DNA of 64,000 nucleotides from UMGS1649 sp045652705 (GTDB lineage: Bacteria; Bacillota; Clostridia; TANB77; CAG-465), in NCBI GenBank assembly GCA_045652705.1, contig JAZRUV010000008.1:62001-126000 (forward strand), written 5' to 3'. The notes under the pieces are model-generated. The model was given only the letters and a program-made list of their open reading frames with translations, did no database searches and was not told the origin of the DNA. The first letter of the stretch is position 1; each line of letters starts with the position of its first letter. Below are positions 26,914 to 36,359 of this stretch, in pieces. The position numbers and the translations under genes were made by a program.

Positions 26914-28113
26914 ATGAAGTTAACAGATTTCGCATTAATATTTGTAGCAGTGTTTTTACCAATAATAATATTGGTATTTGTAAACACATCATTTGTTGTA
27001 AAATCTGAAAAACAAGAGATGTATTATAAAAATATTATGAATTCAGCCATAACGGATGCTGTTTCTTCTATGAAACATATAGAAAATGAAGATGAAGAAA
27101 TAGATTATGGTTATTCAGGTATTATAGATAAAAAGGTGAGTATAAATGCTAATACAGCCATTACTACATTCTATAATTCTCTTGCAAATAATTTTAATAT
27201 TTTAAATAATGAAATGTCATTGGAAAGATTAAAAATGTATATTCCAGTTATTGCAATATTGGATTATGATGGCTTATATATTCATTCGGCAGAACAAGAT
27301 GAAAGTGGAAACATATCATTTATAACGAAGCCTAAAGTGAATTATACATATTCATATGTAATAGCTGAGGGAAATAATCTATTCGATGCTCAGGGAGAAA
27401 AATACAATATAGTTCCTTTAAACGAAGTAGAAGATATTGCTAATGAAATTTTATTAAGTGATTATATATATGAAATAAATTTTACAATGGATGATTATGT
27501 GTATCTTAATATATATGAAATTACTTCGGAAAATAAAATAGGAAAAATAGAATACACTAAAAATTTTTATTTGACAGATAATGAAAATAATACAGAATTA
27601 GTTTACACATATAGTATAACCCGAAGTGAAAAAAATAAACTTAAGGAACAAGTGGTAAAACAATTAAGTGAAATTAGGACCAAAGTAATTGGTGAAATAG
27701 GCATGAAAGAGATATCTTACGCTGTTAATAAACATAACAGCTATGCTGGACAAGTAGGAATAAATTATACGTTTAGATTTTCGGTTGAGTCAGATGCTGC
27801 GTGGTATGAAACTATGGATGGTATAGGTATGTTAGCTGTTATACAAGGTGTATCACTGGGCAATAGATATTTAAATTATAAAGCATATAGTGCAGCAGAT
27901 TTAGTTGTAGCAAACAAATATTTTGTAAGTAAGGGTGTTACAATGGAAGATTTAGCATATTTAAGAAAAGATTTATATCATATGTCAAACAAGTGTAAAG
28001 TTTATTTAGAATATGTAAATAGCACAAGGGAAAAAATAGTACCAAGTTATTACATGAAAAAAGCGGATGCAGCAACACAAGGATTTTATCCTTGTCCTAT
28101 TTGTAAACCGTAG
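26914..28113 (+). CDS. Membrane-anchored protein of unknown function in the Tad-like locus
   Basis: 399 residues with an N-terminal membrane helix (FALIFVAVFLPIIILVFVNTS) and a soluble remainder. The opening plan resembles the other locus proteins: a short polar start, a helix, then KSEKQEMYYKNIMNSAITDAV. The C-terminus ends with a CPIC pair (GFYPCPICKP). No named domain recognised. AAGGAGG-like SD at 26898-26906. Co-transcribed with its neighbours. Confidence 0.6.
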   Translation: MKLTDFALIFVAVFLPIIILVFVNTSFVVKSEKQEMYYKNIMNSAITDAVSSMKHIENEDEEIDYGYSGIIDKKVSINANTAITTFYNSLANNFNILNNEMSLERLKMYIPVIAILDYDGLYIHSAEQDESGNISFITKPKVNYTYSYVIAEGNNLFDAQGEKYNIVPLNEVEDIANEILLSDYIYEINFTMDDYVYLNIYEITSENKIGKIEYTKNFYLTDNENNTELVYTYSITRSEKNKLKEQVVKQLSEIRTKVIGEIGMKEISYAVNKHNSYAGQVGINYTFRFSVESDAAWYETMDGIGMLAVIQGVSLGNRYLNYKAYSAADLVVANKYFVSKGVTMEDLAYLRKDLYHMSNKCKVYLEYVNSTREKIVPSYYMKKADAATQGFYPCPICKP

Positions 28114-28123
28114 GAGGCTAAAA

Positions 28124-29461
28124 ATGAGTAGAAAAGAGCTAAGAAAGAAGAATAAAACAAGTAAGAATCAGCAAAAAGAAGGAACACAAATATCTATTTT
28201 TACAATAGCTTTTATAGCAATATTATTACTTCTGTTTATAGGCATATATTTTGGGACTAGATATTTAATAATAACTTTAAAATACAAACAATATACAGAA
28301 AAGATGAATTGGTATGGATATAATGAATTATATAACAATAAAAAAGCAACAGCAACTCAAAAGGTTACAAATGAAGAGCTATTGAAAGTAATATTGGGTG
28401 GAATAAGTAATAACAAAGACATTAATAGTTTATATTATTTAGCTAATTCTAATAATAGTGAAGCGGATGATTGGTATGACTATTCAATGTATATAGGAGT
28501 CAATAATGTCATAACTAAAGCCGAATTAGACGAAAATGCAACAGAAATAGATGCAATTATGCTTGCGGTTAAATCTTTAGAAAATTTAACTGGAGTAAAT
28601 TTATCTCAATCTAAGTTGGATATGGATGTAGATAAACTAAAAGAATTTACAGAACAAGAAAGGATATTGATAGCTAAAGCAGTTACTCTAGGAGTAATAT
28701 CTAATAAAACCTCATCACTGTATACTGATGAAATCATAAAAGGTGAGTTAAATAAATTATTAATAAGTATTGTTGAGCAGTATGCTACAATGCATAATAA
28801 CGCTGTGTCAATAGATGATAATGGTAATATAATAAGGCAAAATGTAAAGATAATAACAGACAAACAAGATATGCCAGAAAACTATAAAGAATATCCTTAT
28901 ATAGTAAATAGTATAGATAAAGAAGTTTATGAGTGGGATTATAATATAGTAACTGAACGAACATTTAAGGAGCCAAAAGAAACATATAAAGATATGGGAT
29001 ATTTATATGGTCAAATAAACGACACTATAATAAGATATTTCAATAAAATATTGAATGTAAATTATGAAACAATAACAGAAGAAAGTTTTTTACAGAGTAT
29101 AAAAAATGATGTAACATATTTGTTAGATGAAAATGATGTAAAACAATATGTAGAGTATGTAAAAACAAACAAAATACAACTACAAGGTGAAGCGACACCT
29201 CTATTACCAATAATATACAATAATGGTGAACAATATGTTGTAAGAACAAAAGTCACGTTTAATATATTAAATTCAGATACAGATTATAACTTGTTGTTTG
29301 GGGACGAGGATAATAAAATAAAATATGATTCAAAATCAATTACAATATATGTAGATGTACCTATGGGTATGACGTTAAATTCAAAATCGTTACTAATATA
29401 TGTAGACAGTCTTGCAAAACATATATCAAACAATAGCACAATGGTAGTGTTAGACAAATAG
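28124..29461 (+). CDS. Membrane-anchored protein of unknown function in the Tad-like locus
   Basis: 445 residues: a basic N-terminal tail (MSRKELRKKNKTSKNQQK), one membrane helix (IFTIAFIAILLLLFIGIYFG) and a long extracytoplasmic domain. An in-frame upstream extension exists, but AGGAGG at 28111-28116 fixes the start at 28124, 10 bp after the previous stop. The inside-positive topology places the large domain outside. I recognise no family. Confidence 0.6.
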   Translation: MSRKELRKKNKTSKNQQKEGTQISIFTIAFIAILLLLFIGIYFGTRYLIITLKYKQYTEKMNWYGYNELYNNKKATATQKVTNEELLKVILGGISNNKDINSLYYLANSNNSEADDWYDYSMYIGVNNVITKAELDENATEIDAIMLAVKSLENLTGVNLSQSKLDMDVDKLKEFTEQERILIAKAVTLGVISNKTSSLYTDEIIKGELNKLLISIVEQYATMHNNAVSIDDNGNIIRQNVKIITDKQDMPENYKEYPYIVNSIDKEVYEWDYNIVTERTFKEPKETYKDMGYLYGQINDTIIRYFNKILNVNYETITEESFLQSIKNDVTYLLDENDVKQYVEYVKTNKIQLQGEATPLLPIIYNNGEQYVVRTKVTFNILNSDTDYNLLFGDEDNKIKYDSKSITIYVDVPMGMTLNSKSLLIYVDSLAKHISNNSTMVVLDK

Positions 29462-29470
29462 GAGGCAAAA

Positions 29471-32400
29471 ATGCGAAAAAAGATATTAAACACATTTTTA
29501 ATAATATTTTTTACAGTTATTATTTTTAATATTAATAGCGTTTTTGGTGTTGATATAGTTTCTCAATGTTGGGTAAATGATGTAGACGGGGATGGTAAGC
29601 AAGATTTAATATTTAGAACGTATACAGGACCACATAGTAGTACTGTAAAAAAATATTATAACACTAAAGCAGATGAACTTGTAGAAGGAGGAGCTTGGAC
29701 TTATACATATAACGGTAAAACGCCTAAAGCTAAATGGGTATATACATATAATAATAAAGGAGCAGAAAAAGCCACTACAAGTACATTTAAAACTATAGGA
29801 TTTGCATTGCATACAGAGCGTATGAGCAATTATCCGGTAAAAAATAAAAGTGGTAGTAAAATTGGATACACAAAAAGCAAGTCACAGTTAGCATATCAAA
29901 TGGTTACTATTGAAGAGGCTATAAATAATGCAGAAAGTATATATTCTAGCCCGACCGTAAATAAAAAATATTCAGATACGGTGTTTTACGAAGTTATGAG
30001 AACAAATGGTACATTTGGCAAAATAAATTGGGGGACAGGCTTAAAAATTTCGGGATTACGAGCAGTAGGACAAACTGAATATAGATATACCATAATTAGA
30101 TTTGTAAAAGGTAAATCTACAACAGAAATGTATGTAGCGGACAATGTAATATACAGTAATGATTTAGCCAAAATAATATCCAAATCTAAAGAGTTAGGAA
30201 GAACCGATGGATGTTTTATATCCAATATATTAATATCCAAGGCATATGGAAATAATGACGATTATGAAGTATCTAGAACAGCAGTGGACTTTATAAACCA
30301 ACATGATAAAAACTGGTCTACAGGTGTACTTGGTAAGGTAGATAAATCTTTTGAATCTGCTATTAATTTATATGATAATGAATTAATATTCCCACAATTA
30401 TCTAAGAGAACAGTATTAGTTAGGCATATAAATATAGGAAATAATACAACAATATCATCTTCGGTAATAAATAATGGAACTAGAATAGCATCATCCAACT
30501 TGTCGCTAAAAGCAGGAAATCCTTCTGCTACAATATGGGGAAAAAACAGTAGTATTAATTATTCTGGATATGAAGAATATTACGAAGGATTATTAGATAT
30601 TGAACAAAGCATAACTAAAAATGCTCTGCAGGATACAGATAAGTATAAATGTATAGGATATAATATAGGAGTTGCAAATGAAGAAACAACAGCGCTAGCA
30701 AATGTGAAAGCAAGAATAGCTTCTTCTCAATATACAAGTGGAACGCAAGCCTTTGTACCATCCAAGACAGTAAGTAATGATAGTGATTTTGTTGTTATAG
30801 ATTTTTACTATTCAACTTATGATAAAGATGTACAAATAAATCATCTATATGTAGATAAGGATGGAAAAGTTCTTGGATTAGACAAACAAAATATTAAACC
30901 TAATGATACAGCTATAATGAATGGAACTACAATTAATAGAATTAATGAAGATATATATATTAGCGAGCAATACAGAAAACAATTAGGATATGATATTAAA
31001 GTTAGAATTGCAGACAGTTTGAAATCAGAGATAGAGGCTAAAGACAATTTATTCTATAGGGGGTATGAGTTATTTACAACAAATAAGACTCCAAGTGAAT
31101 TGGTAGGAAGTCAAAGAGTAGATTTAAATACTGCTGAGCAAGCAACACTAACAAGTAGTAATATTCAGGTTAATTTCTATTATTATTTGAATAAAGAAAA
31201 AGAAGAGCAAGAACCTAAAAAGGATATCGGGGGGAAATTGTTTGTAACTGCCACAGGCGAGGATGCAATAAGTGGTAATTGTGATGACACAGGAGAGAAT
31301 ATAACAATAACATCTATACCATCTGGAAGTAAAGCTACGGTAGGAATAAAAGACATACCTAGATATATGGTAGGAGCAATAACTACTGAGTATGTTTCTC
31401 CAGCTAAAGAAGAACATACAATTAATTTGACATTAAATTTTAAGCTAGGAAATGAAACTAAAACAGTAAAATATACAGATTTAAAATATAGAGTGGGTTA
31501 TTATAAGGTAACAGATATGGCAGTGTTTAAGCTAAAAAACACTACAATATATGATGCTAATAAAGGTCATGACGGAACATTAGGTGATAGTTTATTTAAT
31601 TGGAAAGATGGTACAATTAATATAACACCAAAAGATATGAACTTATCTGTAAAATTAACAGGAATTAATGGAAAAACAATTGTAAACAATGAAAATTCTA
31701 TAAATAATATAAACAATTATGTTGCAATAAACATAGAGGACAAACATGGGAACAAGAGTACTACAGGTACAGCAACATCGAGTCTTACTAGAGAATATCT
31801 TACAACTGACCAAATTAAAGAAGTGGATGCAAATGGAGATAATGTTATAAACTCAAATGATAAAACATTCTCAGATAGTGAGTTAACAAGATATAACAAT
31901 ATCTTGCTAGATAAACAAAATATACAAGCAAATAAAGAATCGGAATTGAACAGCGCAAAACAACATGAATCCGATTTAAAAGATGCGTTAGATGAAGCAC
32001 AAGTAGAACTAGACAACAGATTAAAAACATATAATGAAGCTACAGCTACTAAGAGCAGTAAACTTATTGCAAAAACAAATGCAGAGAATGATTTAGCGCT
32101 ACTAACACAAGAGCTAGAAGAAAGAAAATCAGAGTTAGCAGAACTGGAAGGACAAGAAGCGGAAAGGCTACAAGAAAAAGAACAAGCAGAAACGAATCAT
32201 ACAAATGCACAAGCTGAACTTGAAAGATTAAATGGTATATATCTAGAACGTATATCTGAAAGAGATACACTTGCATCTAAGGTGGCATATTGTAAAGATT
32301 ATGTAGAAAAAGAATTTGAACAATCCGAGAGTGCAGATTTAGAACAAGCTGATAACGAAGAATTAGAACAATGTAAAATATATAAACAAGAATATGCATC

Positions 32401-34987
32401 TCATATAGAAAATCGTGTAGTAGAGCAAGCTCAACAAGCTTATGAGGAATATAGAGATAATGAATATTCTAATGTGACTACTGAATTGGATAATGCCACA
32501 ACTGCATATAACAATGCGGTTAAAGCAACAAAAGAAAAGAGAGAGCAAGTAACAACTTTAGAATTGACAGATATACCAGCGCAACAAATAACGGTAAATA
32601 CTATAAAGCTAGATTATGCTAACTATGTAATAACTAAGTTTAGGCCAGCAAAATCATCTTATGAAAATTATAGAGATAATGAGTATAAAAATGCAAAAGA
32701 TGAATATGACATTTATGTAGAACAAAAGCATATAGAAAATGCAGAGCAAGCTTTAAGAGAAGCGGAGGAAGAAACACAAGAAGCTCAAAGTAATTATAAT
32801 AAATATTCAGCATACAGAGAAAATTTATATGTGAAATATGATAGTTATAAAGCTGCATATGATGAATTCCAAAGCATTACAGGAAGTGATGAAAACATAG
32901 CAAAAGCTTTAGGTCTTAAGATAAACATATTTGTACAAAATATGAGTGTAAAAGTTAATGGTATAGAATTAGCAAAAGCTACAAATAACACAGTATCATA
33001 TACTAACGATTTAGCAACGTATATGAAAAGTGAGGAAGTACCACAAATAAGAACAGAGATACCTGTTATATCTAAGGAAGTATATTCAAATATAGGAAGC
33101 ACAATTCTTAAGGCGAGTGATTATACTAATGTTAATACAATAGAAAAAAGTGTATTAAACGGAGTAAGGGTACTAGCTGGTAAAGCGGATTATGAAGCTG
33201 AAGTGGCAATTGGTTCGAAGAAAGAAGCAAAAAATATAAAGGATACAGTTTATTATTCTGATCAAAGCAACGAAGATAGTACGGTAATATTTAGATTAAA
33301 GAATACACAGATAAGTAAGACTTATAAGATAAACAATTCAGTTGGTGTAAATAATTCAGAAGAAAAATATAAAAGTGTAGAACCTATAAATATATATACT
33401 CCTATAACTGTTACAGCAACAATGGAATCAAACAGTAATCAAATTATAGATCAAACGAAAGATACAACTTTCGATACTTCGATGATTCAAATAAATACGC
33501 CATTTACAATAAATTTAGCCAATGACGAAAAGCCTAATACATATAAAATAGATAGTACAGAAAAATATAGTTTAGGATACTACGTAAAATTTGAATTTGA
33601 TGTACATAAAGTATATGTAAATGGTAAAGCATATAATAGGGGCAATAGAATACAAGCAGGAACCTGGATAGGAATAATAACAAAGAACAAGAAAGATCAA
33701 GCGTATATTACAGCTCAAGCATATGGTAATGTTGATGATGATACAATAGATATTGTTTCTGAAGAGAAGAGTAGCTATACAGTAAGAGCAGTTGCATATA
33801 ACGCCACAAGTTCTATGTTACAAAGATCAACTAAATACACTATTATTTCTAATATGATAAAAGAAACAAGTGACTTGAAAGATATATTAAAGAATATATG
33901 TAAGAATCCAAGTTATTTTGCAGAAAAGGAATATGGAGTAGCTATAATAAATAGAGCATATGATTTCAGAGTTACAGATGTAAAAGATTTAAGCTGGAAG
34001 AAAGTATTTAGAAAATCAACAAATACTTCTACAAATGCTCATACTGGTAATATGTATTTTGCAGGAACAACAAAATGGAACAGTAAATCTGAAAAATCTA
34101 ATAGCATAATAAGTAGAACTGCATCTGAAATTGGAAGAAATCCTTTGAGGATACTACCAATAGGCCCATACAAAAATACGGATACAACATATGTAAAAGC
34201 ACCAAAACTAGGTTATAGATTTAGTTTTGATATGAAAGTTACAGGTTCATATTATAATAGTGAGGGTAAACCAAGAGAGGATAAAAAGGTTGCCATAACA
34301 ACCAAGTTCTATTATATAAATAAATATGGAAATACAGATTCATATTTAGAAGAATATGATGGAAGTAAAGAGGGAATTTATTTATTCTATAAAACAAGTG
34401 ATGGTAAGTATGTGAGAATAGATGAAAACGGTGGCAATTATGAATTAAGATTTACACCTAATGATGGTTATAGATATATACAAGATAATGCAATTTCTAC
34501 ATTGTCAACAAAATCTATTACCTTAGGTAATTTGAGACATTTAACATTAACAAAGGATATGGCTACTGTTTCTAATAATGGGTCTTCAATTACATATTAT
34601 GGGGAATATAAACTGCCAAACTCTACAATAGCGGTTAGAGTTGATGAGAATGGCAATTATGATATAAATAAACCGCTAAAAGATGGATATGTTGGTGTAA
34701 TTTTTAATATTGTTGCTTATTCTGGAGCTATAAATGTAGATGAATTAACACAAAATGTATTATTAGATTATTCTAAAAACACAAAAGAAAATCAACCTAA
34801 TACAAGTCAATGGGATTATGAAGGCTTCTTAGGCTATACAGATTATGGTCAAAAAGTAAAAGATGGAACACTTAAAATGAAGCTGGAAAAAGGAAATTGG
34901 AATATAACAGACGACATATATAATGCAATCAAAGGTAGTGTAATATTATATGACATAGACCAAAGAGCAGCAACAGATTATGAATAA
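29471..34987 (+). CDS. Very large secreted protein with calcium-loop motifs and a coiled coil
   Basis: 1838 residues, the largest product in the window. It has a signal peptide (ILNTFLIIFFTVIIFNINSVFG), then NDVDGDGKQDLIF (FG-GAP or EF-hand-like Ca loop). A MucBP-like beta segment lies around residues 440-470 (INHLYVDKDGKVLG). A second Ca loop, DANGDNVINSND, is near residue 790, followed by a charged Glu/Gln/Lys-rich coiled coil (about 815-1130) and a beta-rich C-terminal half. There is no sortase signal or membrane tail. SD AGGAGG at 29460-29465. It is probably the surface-exposed or released effector of the locus. Confidence 0.6.
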   Translation: MRKKILNTFLIIFFTVIIFNINSVFGVDIVSQCWVNDVDGDGKQDLIFRTYTGPHSSTVKKYYNTKADELVEGGAWTYTYNGKTPKAKWVYTYNNKGAEKATTSTFKTIGFALHTERMSNYPVKNKSGSKIGYTKSKSQLAYQMVTIEEAINNAESIYSSPTVNKKYSDTVFYEVMRTNGTFGKINWGTGLKISGLRAVGQTEYRYTIIRFVKGKSTTEMYVADNVIYSNDLAKIISKSKELGRTDGCFISNILISKAYGNNDDYEVSRTAVDFINQHDKNWSTGVLGKVDKSFESAINLYDNELIFPQLSKRTVLVRHINIGNNTTISSSVINNGTRIASSNLSLKAGNPSATIWGKNSSINYSGYEEYYEGLLDIEQSITKNALQDTDKYKCIGYNIGVANEETTALANVKARIASSQYTSGTQAFVPSKTVSNDSDFVVIDFYYSTYDKDVQINHLYVDKDGKVLGLDKQNIKPNDTAIMNGTTINRINEDIYISEQYRKQLGYDIKVRIADSLKSEIEAKDNLFYRGYELFTTNKTPSELVGSQRVDLNTAEQATLTSSNIQVNFYYYLNKEKEEQEPKKDIGGKLFVTATGEDAISGNCDDTGENITITSIPSGSKATVGIKDIPRYMVGAITTEYVSPAKEEHTINLTLNFKLGNETKTVKYTDLKYRVGYYKVTDMAVFKLKNTTIYDANKGHDGTLGDSLFNWKDGTINITPKDMNLSVKLTGINGKTIVNNENSINNINNYVAINIEDKHGNKSTTGTATSSLTREYLTTDQIKEVDANGDNVINSNDKTFSDSELTRYNNILLDKQNIQANKESELNSAKQHESDLKDALDEAQVELDNRLKTYNEATATKSSKLIAKTNAENDLALLTQELEERKSELAELEGQEAERLQEKEQAETNHTNAQAELERLNGIYLERISERDTLASKVAYCKDYVEKEFEQSESADLEQADNEELEQCKIYKQEYASHIENRVVEQAQQAYEEYRDNEYSNVTTELDNATTAYNNAVKATKEKREQVTTLELTDIPAQQITVNTIKLDYANYVITKFRPAKSSYENYRDNEYKNAKDEYDIYVEQKHIENAEQALREAEEETQEAQSNYNKYSAYRENLYVKYDSYKAAYDEFQSITGSDENIAKALGLKINIFVQNMSVKVNGIELAKATNNTVSYTNDLATYMKSEEVPQIRTEIPVISKEVYSNIGSTILKASDYTNVNTIEKSVLNGVRVLAGKADYEAEVAIGSKKEAKNIKDTVYYSDQSNEDSTVIFRLKNTQISKTYKINNSVGVNNSEEKYKSVEPINIYTPITVTATMESNSNQIIDQTKDTTFDTSMIQINTPFTINLANDEKPNTYKIDSTEKYSLGYYVKFEFDVHKVYVNGKAYNRGNRIQAGTWIGIITKNKKDQAYITAQAYGNVDDDTIDIVSEEKSSYTVRAVAYNATSSMLQRSTKYTIISNMIKETSDLKDILKNICKNPSYFAEKEYGVAIINRAYDFRVTDVKDLSWKKVFRKSTNTSTNAHTGNMYFAGTTKWNSKSEKSNSIISRTASEIGRNPLRILPIGPYKNTDTTYVKAPKLGYRFSFDMKVTGSYYNSEGKPREDKKVAITTKFYYINKYGNTDSYLEEYDGSKEGIYLFYKTSDGKYVRIDENGGNYELRFTPNDGYRYIQDNAISTLSTKSITLGNLRHLTLTKDMATVSNNGSSITYYGEYKLPNSTIAVRVDENGNYDINKPLKDGYVGVIFNIVAYSGAINVDELTQNVLLDYSKNTKENQPNTSQWDYEGFLGYTDYGQKVKDGTLKMKLEKGNWNITDDIYNAIKGSVILYDIDQRAATDYE

Positions 34988-34991
34988 TAAC

Positions 34992-35030
34992 AAAGATGTG
35001 GATGAGATAATCATCCGCATCTTTCATATA
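34992..35030 (+). terminator. Terminator at the end of the Tad-like locus
   Basis: AAAGATGTGGATGA (34992-35005) pairs with TCATCCGCATCTTT (35011-35024), one G-T pair, followed by CATATAT. Confidence 0.85.
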
Positions 35031-35055
35031 TATATGTCAAAAAAAGGAATTATAT

Positions 35056-35084
35056 TTGACAATTTATCTAGATAAATATATAAT
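35056..35084 (+). promoter_or_regulatory. Consensus promoter of the AI-2E-family permease gene
   Basis: Perfect TTGACA (35056-35061) and TATAAT (35079-35084) with a 17-bp spacer. Confidence 0.8.
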
Positions 35085-35102
35085 TATTTCGAGGTGAATA
35101 TA

Positions 35103-36212
35103 GTGATAGATTACAAAAAAACAGGATTAAAATTATTAGGCTTTTTAGCAGTTTGTGCTACAGTATTATTATCTATAGGCCTTGGTATATATTTTTGGCC
35201 TTTTCTAATAGGAATACTTATTGCAGTTGCAGTGGAAAGACTAGTTAATTTCTTTATAATAAAATTTAAATGGCCAAGGAAATTAGTTGGAACACTTCTT
35301 GTTATTATAGTATATTTATTAATTGGTGCAATACTTGCACTAATCATTTCAGCACTTATTAGTGAAGCTATAGATATTAGCGGAAGAATACCAACAATAT
35401 ATGAACAGTCGAAAATTGAGTATAATTCAATATATAATACAATAAGGGACTTTATGGATAATACTCCGGACACAATTTCAAATTCAATATATAATTTGGG
35501 GTTACAGTTACTAGGCAAAGTAACGGAGCTCGCAACTAAAGTTGTAAATAGTGTTATAGATTTTGTAATGTTTGTTCCAAATATTATAATATATGTTATA
35601 ATAACTTTCTTAGCAACATTGTTCTTAGTAACAGATAGAAGGACAATAACAAGATATCTTACAGATTTATTACCTAATGAATTTGTAAAGAAAATATCTA
35701 ACGTAGTAACAAAAAGCTTTAAATCATTGGGAAGCTATTTAAAAGCAATGTGTATTATGATATGTATAACGTTTGTAGAACTTTTAATAGCATTTACAAT
35801 ATTAAAACAACCATACCCATTAACGCTTGCATTAATAGTTGCAATAGTAGATGCGCTTCCAATACTTGGAACAGGTACAATACTTATACCTTGGGCAATA
35901 TATTCAGCGTTAACTGGTAATATTGGAATGGGCATAGCGCTACTTGTAGTATATCTAGTAATAACTGTAGTAAGACAACTTCTAGAGCCAAGAATTGTTA
36001 GCGAGAATATTGGAGTACATCCATTTATAACATTACTTGCTATGTATATAGGTTTTAAAATATTTGGATTGTTTGGGCTAATAGTAGGTCCTGTTGTAAT
36101 GGTAATATTTAAGAATGTGTTTGAAACAATGTTTGCAGCGGGATATTTTAAAAGTCTTTTTGTATATAAAAAAGAAAAGAAGGCTGGCGTAAAAAAGATA
36201 CAAGATAAATAA
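35103..36212 (+). CDS. AI-2E family (PerM-like) membrane transporter
   Basis: Polytopic permease of the AI-2E/UPF0118 family, whose members have been linked to autoinducer-2 export, Na+/H+ antiport or small-molecule efflux. Hydrophobic pairs at the N-terminus (LLGFLAVCATVLLSIGLGIYF), a soluble helical segment (about residues 95-150) and conserved C-terminal helices (ALPILGTGTILIPWAIY, then ITVVRQLLEPRIVS and GLIVGPVVMVIFKN) are diagnostic. The start is GTG at 35103 with GAGGTG at 35091-35096; a GTG nine bases upstream lies inside the SD. Confidence 0.9.
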   Translation: MIDYKKTGLKLLGFLAVCATVLLSIGLGIYFWPFLIGILIAVAVERLVNFFIIKFKWPRKLVGTLLVIIVYLLIGAILALIISALISEAIDISGRIPTIYEQSKIEYNSIYNTIRDFMDNTPDTISNSIYNLGLQLLGKVTELATKVVNSVIDFVMFVPNIIIYVIITFLATLFLVTDRRTITRYLTDLLPNEFVKKISNVVTKSFKSLGSYLKAMCIMICITFVELLIAFTILKQPYPLTLALIVAIVDALPILGTGTILIPWAIYSALTGNIGMGIALLVVYLVITVVRQLLEPRIVSENIGVHPFITLLAMYIGFKIFGLFGLIVGPVVMVIFKNVFETMFAAGYFKSLFVYKKEKKAGVKKIQDK

Positions 36213-36230
36213 AAAAGATTGAATTTAAGA

Positions 36231-36270
36231 TAGACAAAAGAAAAAAATAATTCTTTTGTCTATTTTGTAT
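36231..36270 (+). terminator. Terminator after the AI-2E-family gene
   Basis: TAGACAAAAGAA (36231-36242) pairs with TTCTTTTGTCTA (36251-36262), then TTTTGTAT. Confidence 0.9.
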
Positions 36271-36299
36271 AATTAATACAGATAATAATACTATAACGT

Positions 36300-36328
36300 T
36301 TGACAAATATATATTATTATTATATAAT
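36300..36328 (+). promoter_or_regulatory. Consensus promoter of the acyl-CoA synthetase pair
   Basis: TTGACA (36300-36305) and TATAAT (36323-36328), 17-bp spacer, 32 bp upstream of the start codon. Confidence 0.75.
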
Positions 36329-36359
36329 TATCACCAGGTAACAATTATAGGAGGGTAAT

